Positions 1 to 8,056 of a DNA stretch of 64,000 nt are shown in pieces (position 1 is the first letter of the stretch; the number at the start of each line of letters is the position of its first letter). Position numbers and translations under genes: made by a program. The DNA is from Nocardia sienata NBRC 100364 (GTDB lineage: Bacteria > Actinomycetota > Actinomycetes > Mycobacteriales > Mycobacteriaceae). Below the pieces are notes generated by a model. That model made no database searches, was not told where the DNA came from, and saw nothing but the letters and a program-made list of their open reading frames with translations. The stretch is from contig NZ_BDBX01000051.1 of the NCBI RefSeq assembly GCF_001613205.1, forward strand, positions 17,165 to 81,164. The letters run 5' to 3'.

Positions 1-1
1 A

Positions 2-685
2 CGTTTCACGTTCCGGCGGGGCCCGGTTTTCACCCATATGCTGCTCGCCGACGAGGTGAACCGGACCCCGCCGAAAACCCAGGCGGCGCTGCTGGAGGCG
101 ATGGCCGAGGGACAGGTCAGCATCGACGGTGAGACCTTCCCGCTGCCTCAGCCGTTCATCGTGCTCGCCACCGACAACCCCATCGAATACGAGGGCACCT
201 ACCCGCTGCCCGAGGCGCAGCTGGACCGGTTCGCCATCCAGTTGCGCCTGGGTTACCTGTCCGAGCAGGACGAGACCCAGATGATCCGCCGCCGTCTCGA
301 ACGCGGCGCGGTGCCGCCGCAGGTGGGCCAGGTGGTCGACGCCAAAGGCCTGCTGGAGATGCGGCACTCGGTGGAGTTCGTCTCGGTGCACCCGGACGTG
401 GTGGGCTATGTGGTGGCGCTGGCGAGCGCTACCCGGGCCCACGCGCAGGTCGAGGTCGGCGCGAGTCCGCGCTCGGAACTGGATCTTGTGCAGATGGCCC
501 GCGCCCGGGCCCTGCTGAACGGCCGTGATTTCGTGGTCCCCGAGGATGTGAAAGCACTGGCGATCCCGGCCATGGCGCACCGGATCACCCTGCGGCCGGA
601 GATGTGGGTGCGGCGCATCCGCGGCGAGGATGTGATCAGCGAACTGCTTCGCCGCCTGCCGGTTCCCCGCGCCGCCACGCCATGA
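2..685 (+). CDS. MoxR-family AAA+ ATPase, C-terminal part (runs in from the left edge)
   Basis: The reading frame is open from the first bases of the window, so this is the last 227 residues of a longer gene. The AAA+ Walker B (LLADEVNRTPPKTQ) is followed by a sensor region (VLATDNPIEYEGTYPLPEAQLDRF) and the C-terminal lid, as in MoxR/RavA-type ATPases; Walker A lies outside the window. These ATPases usually act as chaperones with a von Willebrand-type partner. The next two genes, a DUF58 protein and a membrane protein, overlap end to end, the standard MoxR-DUF58 operon layout. The stop overlaps the next ATG (ATGA at 682-685), which suggests translational coupling. The cellular client is unknown. 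Confidence 0.92.
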   Translation, partial: RFTFRRGPVFTHMLLADEVNRTPPKTQAALLEAMAEGQVSIDGETFPLPQPFIVLATDNPIEYEGTYPLPEAQLDRFAIQLRLGYLSEQDETQMIRRRLERGAVPPQVGQVVDAKGLLEMRHSVEFVSVHPDVVGYVVALASATRAHAQVEVGASPRSELDLVQMARARALLNGRDFVVPEDVKALAIPAMAHRITLRPEMWVRRIRGEDVISELLRRLPVPRAATP

Positions 686-1956
686 GACACCGCGACGCCA
701 GTGCCACGGTGGAGGCCCGCCTCCGCTGGCGTCCCGCCCCGCTGACCTACCTGCTCGCCATCGCCTCGGCTGTCGCGCTGCTGGTCGCGGTGGTGGCGGG
801 CAGCTGGCAGCTGGTCGTGTTCGCCTCGCCCATGCTCGGTGTGCTGGCCAGTGCGCCGTGGCAGGTGTCGCGTACCCGGATCCAGGTGGACGGCGGCGGT
901 ACCCAGCGGTGTTTCGAGAACGAGGAGGTCACGGTCACCATCGCCGCCTTCGTCGATCAGGGGCAGGCACTGTTGCGCTGTAAGCCGGTCGTGGTCGACG
1001 GGATGACGGTGACGGTGGAGGAGTCCGCCGATTCCGGGACGGCACCGGCCGGGCTGCGGCTGACCGTGTCTGCGACGCGGTGGGGTCGCTATCCGATTCA
1101 GGTGCGGGTCAAGGCATTGAGCCCGGCCGGGATGGCACTGGCCACCGCGACCCTGCCCGCCGGGGAGATCTACGTCTACCCGATCACCGATCCGCAGCGG
1201 ATGCGATTGCCGCGCACCGAACTTCCCGAACGGCTCGGTGTGCACCTCACCCGCCGGCACGGACCGGGCGTGGAGTACGCCGATATCCGCGCCTACGCCC
1301 CCGGCGATCAGCTGCGCATCGTGAACTGGCCGGTGAGTGCCCGCCGTGGCCGCCTGTACGTGACCGAACGTCTGACCAACCGTTCCGCCGACGTCGTCGT
1401 CCTGGTGGACACCTCCCAGCAGGCGCCCGGGCCGGCCAGTGACGCGCTGGAACTGTCGGTGCGCGGGGCGGCGCAGGTGGTGCAGTCCACGCTTCAGGCC
1501 GGCGACCGCACCGCCGTCGTCTGCCTGGGGCAGTCGCCGCGCTGGCTGCGTCCCGATATCGGCCGCCGGCAGTTCTATCGCATCGTCGACACCGTGCTCG
1601 ACGTCGGCGACGAGTACATCCCCACCACCGGCACGCTGGCGCCCTACGCCGCGGTCCCGCTCGGCGCGATCATCGTCGCGTTCACCACCCTGCTGGACAC
1701 CCAGTTCGCTCTCGCACTGATCGACCTGCGCAAACGCGGCCATGTGGTGGTGGCGGTGGATGTGTTGCGCGGCAGCCCGTTCGCCGGCGATCTGGACCCC
1801 ACCATGGAGAAGATGTGGCAGCTCGAACGGATGTCGATGTACCGCGATATGAGCACGGTCGGGGTGGATATCGTCCCGTGGGCCGCTGACACCCGCCTCG
1901 ACCAGACCATGCGCCTGCTGCCGCGACACCGCCGGATGGTCCGGGTGCGCCGATGA
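682..1956 (+). CDS. DUF58 domain membrane-anchored protein, MoxR partner
   Basis: A 424-residue protein. Two hydrophobic segments lie near the N terminus (about residues 16-55, LTYLLAIASAVALL onward), followed by a beta-rich region and a C-terminal DUF58 domain with the typical stretch RRHGPGVEYADIRAYAPGDQ and then NWPVSARRG. A VWA-like VVVLVDTSQQ segment follows, as in partners of MoxR ATPases. I chose ATG 682 over the longer frame because it overlaps the moxR stop by four bases and begins directly before the membrane segments. Its stop overlaps the next gene, also as ATGA. The role is probably membrane or envelope-related assembly with MoxR; the substrate cannot be read from sequence. Confidence 0.9.
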   Translation: MRHRDASATVEARLRWRPAPLTYLLAIASAVALLVAVVAGSWQLVVFASPMLGVLASAPWQVSRTRIQVDGGGTQRCFENEEVTVTIAAFVDQGQALLRCKPVVVDGMTVTVEESADSGTAPAGLRLTVSATRWGRYPIQVRVKALSPAGMALATATLPAGEIYVYPITDPQRMRLPRTELPERLGVHLTRRHGPGVEYADIRAYAPGDQLRIVNWPVSARRGRLYVTERLTNRSADVVVLVDTSQQAPGPASDALELSVRGAAQVVQSTLQAGDRTAVVCLGQSPRWLRPDIGRRQFYRIVDTVLDVGDEYIPTTGTLAPYAAVPLGAIIVAFTTLLDTQFALALIDLRKRGHVVVAVDVLRGSPFAGDLDPTMEKMWQLERMSMYRDMSTVGVDIVPWAADTRLDQTMRLLPRHRRMVRVRR

Positions 1957-2444
1957 TCAAATTCCTGGCGCATCTGTCCGGCACGCTGCTGGTGCTGTTG
2001 GTCGCCCTGATCCAGCCGTGGGCGGCCCCGGCCGCGATCGTGCTGGTGGTGGTCGGCTGGTGGTGGCGCTGGGCGGCGGTCGGCGCGGTTCTGCTGGTGA
2101 TCGGGGTCCTGGCACTCTCCGATACCGGTCTGGTCGCGGCGGCCGCGGCAGGACTGGTGGCGACCACCTACCTGCTGAATATCGCGACCGTCACTGCGCC
2201 GCGCGGGGTCGTTCCGACCACCTTGCCATCGGTGGTGGGGGCGGTCCTGTGGACGGCGGCGGCCGGTTCGGCCGCGCTGCTTCCGATCGAACTGGAATGG
2301 GCACCGGTCATCGCTCCGGTGCTGGTGATCCTGTTGTCGTCGATCCTCACCTACAGCATCACCACGGCCCGCCGACGGCCTCCGGCAGCGGTGCACCCCG
2401 GCGCGGGCACAAAAGATACGGGGACAGATCGCATGGATTCGTGA
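1953..2444 (+). CDS. Small integral membrane protein of the MoxR-DUF58 operon
   Basis: A 163-residue protein made almost entirely of hydrophobic helices: about five membrane segments between residues 5 and 140, rich in Val, Leu, Ala and Trp (VVVGWWWRW near residue 35), then a short polar tail. It begins with ATGA overlapping the stop of the DUF58 gene, so it is the third gene of that operon. No catalytic motif is visible. In other actinobacteria MoxR-DUF58 pairs are often followed by a small membrane protein, so a structural role at the membrane is the simplest reading; the function is not known. Confidence 0.82.
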   Translation: MIKFLAHLSGTLLVLLVALIQPWAAPAAIVLVVVGWWWRWAAVGAVLLVIGVLALSDTGLVAAAAAGLVATTYLLNIATVTAPRGVVPTTLPSVVGAVLWTAAAGSAALLPIELEWAPVIAPVLVILLSSILTYSITTARRRPPAAVHPGAGTKDTGTDRMDS

Positions 2445-2563
2445 AGTGGTTCGACCCCCGCCCCTTTCAAGATATAGCCGACCCTGGGGCTTGCGGCAAG
2501 GCCCGGGAGGTGCCGCATACTCGCTGGCCGAGCCCACAAACGTGGGACAGAGAGGGTTACGAG

Positions 2564-4264
2564 GTGCGAGAGCAGTCGTCGGCGAACAGATACGAGGGCG
2601 GAGCCACGGGGCAGCGGCCGGCGGTGGAGGCCGAGGTCGTCATCGTGGGTGCGGGCCCGACCGGCCTGATGCTGGCCGCCGAACTGAGTCTGGCGGGGGT
2701 GCGGCCGCTGCTCTTGGAGAAGTATCCGCGGCCCCGGGCCACGCAGAAGGCCCAGGGTCTGGGCGGGCAGATCCTGCAGGTGCTGCACTATCGCGGGCTG
2801 CTGGAGCGGGTCGAAGCGGCCGTGACCGCCCCCGCGCCGCCGCCCCGCTACCCCTTCGGGGGAGTGCACGTGGACCTCACCGGCATGGTGGACCCTCCGT
2901 TGCGCGGGCTGCCGCTGCCGCAGACGCGGCTGGAGGAGTTGCTCGCCGAGCGGGTGAATGAGCTCGGTGCGGATATCCGCCGGGGACATGAGGTGGTCGG
3001 GGTGCGTCAGGACGACACCTCGGTGACGGCGGAGGTGTCCGGGCCGGACGGGCCGTACCGGATCACCGCGCGCTATCTCGTCGGCTGCGACGGCGGGCGC
3101 AGCCGGATCCGGGAAATGGCCGGTATCGCGTTCACCGGCACCACGTATCCCGAGGTGAACCGGGTATGCCAGGTCACCGTGCCGGATTCGGTGATCCGCC
3201 TCGACAACGGCGATCTCGAAGTTCCGGGCATCGGCCGGATCACCACCGGCTTCACCCGCACCGCACACGGTGCCTTCGGATACGGGTCACCGACCCCGGA
3301 CATGCTGATGTTCTCGACCACCGAGGACCAGTCCACCGATATCGCCGACGACGAGCCGATGACCCTGACCGAATTCCGGGACAGCGTGCGCCGGGTGCTC
3401 GGCATCGAGATACCGTTGGGCGAACCGCTGCGGCTGGCACGCTTCACCTTCAAGGACCGCCACGCCGAGACCTATCGGGCCGGCCGAATCCTGGTGGCAG
3501 GCGACGCCGCCCATCTACTGCCCGCAACCGGGTCGGGGCTCAACACCGGGCTGCTCGACGCGGTGAACCTCGGCTGGAAACTCGCCGCCGACATCCACGG
3601 CTGGGCCCCACCCGGACTGATCGACAGTTACCACGCGGAACGCCATTACGCGGGGGCTCGTGCCCTGCGGCAGACCCGCGCACAGGTGGCGTTGCGGCGC
3701 GGACTCGACCCGGCCGCGGAGGCGCTGCGGGAGGTGGTTTCCGAACTACTCGGTGACGAACAGTCCGCCCGCCGGGTAGCCGGCTTCATCGCGGGCACCG
3801 ATGTGCGCTACGACCTGCCCAACCCGAACCACCACCCGTTGACCGGTGCATTCGCCCCGGACCTCGCCCTGCGCACCGACCGCGATACGACCACCGTCGC
3901 CGACCTGCTGCACTCCGCACGGCCGGTCCTGCTGGTTCTCGCCGACCGAGCCGAAGTACGTGAGGTCGCCCGGGAGTGGCAGGACCGCGTCGATATCCGG
4001 ACAGTCACCACCGACGACCTTCCCGCCGACGCGCTTCTGATCCGTCCGGACGCCCACATCGCGTGGGCCGCGGCGGTCGGCGAAGCGGCCGATATCGCGG
4101 CGGACGGGCTACGTGCGGCGCTGACCGGCTGGTTCGGTGAGCCGTGTGAATCGCCGGCGCTCGCTGCTGAGCCAGGCGCTCGAGGGGTAGGTGCTCTCCA
4201 CCCGCCGGTCGAGGTATCTGCGGGTGGAGGCCGCTACTCACCCCTGGACATTGTCCCCCGTTAG
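2564..4264 (+). CDS. FAD-dependent aromatic-type monooxygenase (PheA/TfdB or RIFMO-like)
   Basis: A 566-residue class A flavoprotein monooxygenase. It shows the Rossmann FAD motif VIVGAGPTGLMLAAEL near the N terminus, the DG motif YLVGCDGGRSRIR, and the GD motif RILVAGDAAHLLPATGSG with LNTGLLDAVNLGWKLA. A thioredoxin-like C-terminal domain follows (VADLLHSARPVLLVLADRAEV), as in phenol hydroxylase, PgaE and rifampicin monooxygenase relatives. GTG 2564 is preferred: AGAGAGGG lies about eight bases upstream and the FAD motif follows after some 25 residues. The last 38 residues (after WFGEPCESP) are low-complexity and do not look like the family. The family hydroxylates aromatic compounds or antibiotics using NAD(P)H and oxygen; the substrate here is unknown. 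Confidence 0.88.
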   Translation: MREQSSANRYEGGATGQRPAVEAEVVIVGAGPTGLMLAAELSLAGVRPLLLEKYPRPRATQKAQGLGGQILQVLHYRGLLERVEAAVTAPAPPPRYPFGGVHVDLTGMVDPPLRGLPLPQTRLEELLAERVNELGADIRRGHEVVGVRQDDTSVTAEVSGPDGPYRITARYLVGCDGGRSRIREMAGIAFTGTTYPEVNRVCQVTVPDSVIRLDNGDLEVPGIGRITTGFTRTAHGAFGYGSPTPDMLMFSTTEDQSTDIADDEPMTLTEFRDSVRRVLGIEIPLGEPLRLARFTFKDRHAETYRAGRILVAGDAAHLLPATGSGLNTGLLDAVNLGWKLAADIHGWAPPGLIDSYHAERHYAGARALRQTRAQVALRRGLDPAAEALREVVSELLGDEQSARRVAGFIAGTDVRYDLPNPNHHPLTGAFAPDLALRTDRDTTTVADLLHSARPVLLVLADRAEVREVAREWQDRVDIRTVTTDDLPADALLIRPDAHIAWAAAVGEAADIAADGLRAALTGWFGEPCESPALAAEPGARGVGALHPPVEVSAGGGRYSPLDIVPR

Positions 4265-4296
4265 CAGTTCAGGGCCGGGGGCACGTCGACGTCGGC

Positions 4297-4701
4297 TCAA
4301 TGGCTTCCGAGGTCGATGGTGAGGATCTTGACGACTGGGTGCGGATCACCCCGGTCGCCCTCCGTGGTCGCATTGCAGTACTGGTAGTCGATTCGGCCCG
4401 CACCACTGATCTCGTAGTGGATAGTGCGCGAGTAACCCTCCCACTTCGGGCCGTGATGTTTACCGCGAAGCACGGTCGAAGTGCCGACCGCCGGTGGAGT
4501 TCCCGGTGTGCATGAGACATGCTCCCAGAACTGCCGGGCCGAAGTGATGCCCACACGGTCGGCCAAGCTGTTCCAGGCGTCGAGGTACTGCCGGTGCACC
4601 AGGACGCGGTAGGCGGGTTCCGTGGGTGGTCGTCCGCCGGGCGCGCGGGCGGCTACAAATGGCCGATACGCTCCGGGCTGCGGGTCGCGTTCAGACGTCA
4701 T
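4297..4701 (-). CDS. Putative toxin-like partner of the upstream small gene
   Basis: A protein of about 134 residues starting at ATG 4701, which overlaps the stop of the upstream gene by 11 bases. The first 30 residues are Pro/Arg-rich. The second half (LRGKHHGPKWEGYSRTIHYEI then SGAGRIDYQYCN) is a compact alternating beta-strand pattern with basic and aromatic residues, resembling RelE/ParE-superfamily toxins, and ends PVVKILTIDLGSH. The pairing of an N-terminal DNA-binding-like partner with a small basic second gene fits a type II toxin-antitoxin system, but I could not assign a named family. A start at 4731 is possible but would overlap the upstream gene by 41 bases. Confidence 0.55.
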   Translation of the reverse strand: MTSERDPQPGAYRPFVAARAPGGRPPTEPAYRVLVHRQYLDAWNSLADRVGITSARQFWEHVSCTPGTPPAVGTSTVLRGKHHGPKWEGYSRTIHYEISGAGRIDYQYCNATTEGDRGDPHPVVKILTIDLGSH

Positions 4702-5161
4702 CGCTCGGCTGCGGAGCTTCGACCTCGACATAACCGGATTCCCCGACCGGCCCGGTGTGCACGGCTCGCCGCAGTGGATCCCGCATCACCGCGGCGGTGG
4801 TCGCCCACGCGTGCAGGACCTCTCGGAGTGGATTGGGATCTTCGGAGGTCACAGTGAGCACTACGGCATTTCGGATCTCGGCGAGCGCTTCGGCTCGATC
4901 GTCGGAATCGAATTCCGCCAGCCAGGCCAGTCCGCCCAGTTCCACCGGGGTGGGGACATCGGTTCGCGCGAGTACCGCCTCGGCGGAGAACAGTTGAGTA
5001 ATGGCGGCGGCGGCCTCCTTGAGCGCGGCGATGCGCTGCGCTTCGAACATCACGAGCACCGATCCGTCGGTGTCGCGTAACGACGCCGACGACCGTTTCG
5101 CCTCATCGAGGAACTCGCGGCGCCGGGCCCCAGCTAGATCACTGACCTGGAACATCGTCAT
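4691..5161 (-). CDS. Putative antitoxin, first gene of a two-gene pair
   Basis: A 156-residue acidic protein starting MTMFQVSDLAGARRREFLDE, followed by LRDTDGSVLVMFEAQRIAAL. This layout (strand, short helix, strand, then an elongated helical tail) is that of Phd/YefM-type antitoxin N termini. The rest is helical, Ala/Glu-rich and acidic, as expected for a toxin-binding arm, but longer than the usual 80-90 residues. It overlaps its downstream partner by 11 bases. Two ATGCCATG repeats directly at and upstream of the start may be its operator. Assignment as antitoxin rests on architecture and context only. Confidence 0.55.
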   Translation of the reverse strand: MTMFQVSDLAGARRREFLDEAKRSSASLRDTDGSVLVMFEAQRIAALKEAAAAITQLFSAEAVLARTDVPTPVELGGLAWLAEFDSDDRAEALAEIRNAVVLTVTSEDPNPLREVLHAWATTAAVMRDPLRRAVHTGPVGESGYVEVEAPQPSDDV

Positions 5162-5189
5162 GCCATGATAGTAGCGAAATTATGCCATG
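5160..5189. promoter_or_regulatory. Repeated ATGCCATG at the start of the 4.3-5.2 kb pair
   Basis: Direct repeats of ATGCCATG occur at 5160-5167 and 5182-5189, with starts 22 bases apart (about two helical turns). They span the start codon and the sequence just upstream of the putative antitoxin gene, where an autoregulatory operator would sit. Binding is inferred. Confidence 0.3.
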
Positions 5190-5203
5190 CCGGTTACCGC
5201 TGT

Positions 5204-5653
5204 TCATAGGATCGGGGGGTGCGGGCCGCGATCGATCACCGTGACCCCCGCCCATGGGCACGGTCGGTCGTGTGGGCCGATTCGACCGTCCACCAGGCGA
5301 ACGATCTCCCGGCAGCCGCTGCCCGGGCAACCGACCGAGCGGATCACCCCGTTCGGCCGGTAGTCCACGCGCAGGACCATCCGTAACTGCCTGGTTGTGA
5401 TGGTGGGTCCGCATCCGCAACCGGGCACGGAATCCACCACCCGTACGCCGCTCCACGGACAGATACCCGAGACGTTGCGCTCGTGATCACCGATGTGCCC
5501 GTCCACGACCGGTGCCCCTTTGAGGCAGAAAAGAGATTCCGGGCATCGCACCCAGTGCCGCGTATTGTGCGTCCGGTCCAGCAGCTCGGCGGTGACCCAC
5601 GGGACCGCATGGTCGGCGCATTGCGGCCACACCGCGCCGCGGTCAGCGGGCAC
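5204..5653 (-). CDS. Cysteine-rich protein with two zinc-ribbon-like repeats
   Basis: A 149-residue protein not recognised by name. Two repeats share the pattern C-P-x-S ... DGxIGxH ... C-P-W-[SA]-G-V-x-V-[VI]-D: residues about 37-73 (RCPESLFC to ICPWSGVRVVD) and about 108-143 (GCPGSGCREI to PCPWAGVTVIDRG). Conserved Cys and His suggest a metal-binding module in each repeat, with CGCG between them. It starts at GTG 5653, overlapping the upstream small gene by 11 bases, so the two form a leftward operon divergent from the XRE regulator at 6032. Small Cys/His proteins like this are often XRE-linked in Nocardia and Streptomyces, but the role is unknown. Confidence 0.6.
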   Translation of the reverse strand: MPADRGAVWPQCADHAVPWVTAELLDRTHNTRHWVRCPESLFCLKGAPVVDGHIGDHERNVSGICPWSGVRVVDSVPGCGCGPTITTRQLRMVLRVDYRPNGVIRSVGCPGSGCREIVRLVDGRIGPHDRPCPWAGVTVIDRGPHPPIL

Positions 5654-5879
5654 GGCCGTGGGTTGCCCGATACCGGGCGATTATCCGATCGATATCGCGC
5701 TGCGGGTGGAACTCGCCGGAGCGCTCGGGTGCGCGCAGCCCGGCAGCGACCCGTTCCAGCAGTGCTCGGTCGGTGCAGTGATCAGCGTGCCAGAGCGACC
5801 GGGCGATCGCGATGGCCTGATTGCTGATCGGTCCTCTGATCGGTAGGGCCGAACTCGCTTCGTTCGGATGCTCTTTCAA
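5643..5879 (-). CDS. Small protein paralogous to the one at 55183-55461, divergent from an XRE gene
   Basis: A 78-residue protein beginning at TTG 5879, chosen because GAGGAGAG lies just upstream; longer ATG frames extend into the promoter of the divergent gene. The core NQAIAIARSLWHAD followed by RALLERVAAGLRA aligns with NQAMATALRIWHNRD and RGLMERVVAALRA in the gene at 55183-55461. Both genes sit as the first gene of a short operon divergent from a large XRE regulator. No known domain is recognised. Predicted helical; cytoplasmic. The conserved place next to the regulator suggests that they work together. Confidence 0.6.
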   Translation of the reverse strand: MKEHPNEASSALPIRGPISNQAIAIARSLWHADHCTDRALLERVAAGLRAPERSGEFHPQRDIDRIIARYRATHGRAR

Positions 5880-6031
5880 GGGGCTCTCCTCGGACTCGAT
5901 TCGTCTCGCGTCTTGCCTGTTTCGAGGAAACTCGCAGCCGGGTCGGGGCCGGAAGGTAGCAAGTGGCCGAAAGGCGGGTTGCCATACAAGGCACCGGGCC
6001 AGAATGAACCCATGAGCAGGAGGGGAATTCG

Positions 6032-7375
6032 ATGACAGGCCGAAACGTCGCACCGACCGCGGACCGGGTGGCGCTCGCCGATGAGCTGGCGCGGGAGATC
6101 AAGAGGCTCCGAACCGAAGCGGGTATGAGCCAGCGAGTACTCGCCGGCAGGATCGGCTACTTCCGGCAATACGTCTCGATGGCGGAATGGGAGGACGCCA
6201 ATCTGCCGTCGCGAGAACTCGTTGCTGCCGTTGACTCGGAGCTCGCAGCAAATGGTGCTCTCAATGCTTTGCGCGCCCGAGCGGTCGCGGCGAGGAGAGC
6301 ATCCCGCTCCGAAGCGGGGTATGGGGAGAGTAGTGGCTCGACGGGCATGGGAACGCTCGGAGACCGAGCGGTCGGAGGTGAGTTCCCGGCTGGCGGTCGG
6401 AGCAGTGAAGAACTGTTCGATGTTCTGAAAAGGATCCACAGAATCACGGCGGTTGTCGATCGGGAGATCGTGGAACGATTGGCATCCAGGGTCCATGCTG
6501 TCATCGAGAACTACGAAGTTCTGGACGGTGCGAAGCTTGTCGATGGCCTGGTGGAGCAGCGGCAGTTGATCGATACGCTGGCAGAAGGGTGTGGTGATAT
6601 CCGCGAGCGGCGCCGACTGTACGAGATAGCAGCGCAGACCTCAGGACTACTCGGTTTCGTCAACGTGGGTTTCGGTGACTTCGAGCTGTCACGCGCTTAT
6701 TGCCATGAGGCGTTCCAACTCGGAAAGGTGGTGGAGTCGAGAAGTTTACAGGCTTGGGCACGCGGTATGCAGAGCTACTGTGAGTACTATTCCGGTCGCT
6801 ATCGCGATGCTTTGCGGTTCGCAGAGGATGGGTTGAACTATGCGGCGCCAGGTCCGCAGCAGGTCCGATTGAAGATCAATGGCGTAGCCAGGGCATTGGG
6901 GAAACTGGGCGATCGTCGTGGTGTCGATCGAGTGGTCGAAGAAGCCTACGAGTCGGTAGGCGAGCGCGGTATGGAGAATTACTCGCGTTCGAGTATCTCT
7001 ATCAGCGGCTACAGCCGCGCTCAGGTAGCCGGTAATGCCGCCACGGCGTATCTTTCGCTCGGCCTACCGGACCAAGTCGAAGCGCACGTGGAGAGGGCCC
7101 TTGCCGAGCTGGATCCATCTGAGTGCCCATGGGGGCGTTCCCTGGCGAGAATCGACCTGGCGCGGGCACAGCTCAGTTCTGCCGGAGGCGATCTGGAATA
7201 CGCGAGCTCGCTGATCATCGAAGCACTCGGAAGTATGCCCGCAGACGCAACAGTTCCGGTACGAGCGCGTGCCACCGAATTCGCGCGGGATTTTGCGGCT
7301 CGCGGGGGTTCTCCGTCACAGTTGGCGAGAGTCCGTGAGGCGCTTGCAGCACATCGGAGCACCGATGCCGAATAG
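6032..7375 (+). CDS. XRE-family regulator with TPR-like sensor region (copy A)
   Basis: A 447-residue protein. A helix-turn-helix of the lambda-repressor type occupies residues about 16-70 (LAREIKRLRTEAGMSQRVLAGRIGY, then a recognition helix around FRQYVSMAEWED). From about residue 140 to the end the sequence is a series of helical hairpins with TPR-like Ala/Leu/Tyr spacing (LSRAYCHEAFQLGKV, ARGMQSYCEYYSGRYRDAL). The start has a strong AGGAGGGG ribosome site 14 bases upstream. It is divergent from the 78-residue gene and overlaps the 2H phosphoesterase gene downstream by 11 bases. This architecture is common in actinobacterial regulators that sense peptides or small molecules. Target and ligand are unknown. 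Confidence 0.88.
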   Translation: MTGRNVAPTADRVALADELAREIKRLRTEAGMSQRVLAGRIGYFRQYVSMAEWEDANLPSRELVAAVDSELAANGALNALRARAVAARRASRSEAGYGESSGSTGMGTLGDRAVGGEFPAGGRSSEELFDVLKRIHRITAVVDREIVERLASRVHAVIENYEVLDGAKLVDGLVEQRQLIDTLAEGCGDIRERRRLYEIAAQTSGLLGFVNVGFGDFELSRAYCHEAFQLGKVVESRSLQAWARGMQSYCEYYSGRYRDALRFAEDGLNYAAPGPQQVRLKINGVARALGKLGDRRGVDRVVEEAYESVGERGMENYSRSSISISGYSRAQVAGNAATAYLSLGLPDQVEAHVERALAELDPSECPWGRSLARIDLARAQLSSAGGDLEYASSLIIEALGSMPADATVPVRARATEFARDFAARGGSPSQLARVREALAAHRSTDAE

Positions 7376-8021
7376 CAAGAATGCAGCTGCAACAGATGGG
7401 GCGGCCGTCCCCAACCAGTTGAGAAACCACTGGACCAAGCCGTTAGGGTTAGTCGGGTACTACTGGTTTCTGACTTTCGAAGACTCGGCGCCGTTACGCT
7501 CCGCGGTCGGCGAGTGTCATAGCCGACTCGCCTTTTCGCAATACGATCCAACGCCACTGGAAAGTCTGCATCTCACCGTCGGCCGTATCGGGAAATCGGG
7601 TGAGTTATCTCCCGAACGAATTCATGCGACACAGGCCGGTGCCCGGCGGGAGCTCGGCGAGATGAATCCGTTCGAATTGACTATAGGTGCGCTCCGGCGC
7701 GTGCCCGCCGCACTGATCCTCGATGTGAAATCCGCCGGGAATATCGACAAGTTGCGCGCTAAGTTGGGAGCGGGCACTACCGTCGCGGTCTCCGAGTCGG
7801 ATGCTCCACCGCTGCGGCACCCCCCGCACGTCACCGTTGCCTACAGTAATTCGGACGGCATCGCACCTCTTGAAGTGGATGAGGCGGTAGCAAAGGTCAA
7901 TCGCCGTTTGCGAATGGTGCGGGTGCAGGTTTCGGAGGTCTCGATGGTGATGCTCCACCGTCGGCGGGCCATGTACTCGTGGGATCTGCTCGAACGAATT
8001 CCGCTCGGGAGATCGATCTAG
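7365..8021 (+). CDS. 2H phosphoesterase (2'-5' RNA ligase-like) coupled to the XRE gene
   Basis: A 218-residue protein with the two HxT motifs that define the 2H superfamily: HLTVGRIG near residue 69 and HVTVAYSN near residue 157. Members hydrolyse or form 2'-5' or cyclic phosphodiester bonds in RNA or nucleotide substrates. The start at ATG 7365 lies inside the last codons of the XRE gene (11-base overlap), so the two are probably made together. The gene converges with the methyltransferase at 8057. Pairing of an XRE/TPR regulator with a 2H phosphoesterase could link a nucleotide signal to regulation, which is inference. Confidence 0.82.
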   Translation: MPNSKNAAATDGAAVPNQLRNHWTKPLGLVGYYWFLTFEDSAPLRSAVGECHSRLAFSQYDPTPLESLHLTVGRIGKSGELSPERIHATQAGARRELGEMNPFELTIGALRRVPAALILDVKSAGNIDKLRAKLGAGTTVAVSESDAPPLRHPPHVTVAYSNSDGIAPLEVDEAVAKVNRRLRMVRVQVSEVSMVMLHRRRAMYSWDLLERIPLGRSI

Positions 8022-8056
8022 CGTTCGAGCCGAACCGGTCTTTCCGCCGCCCCTGT

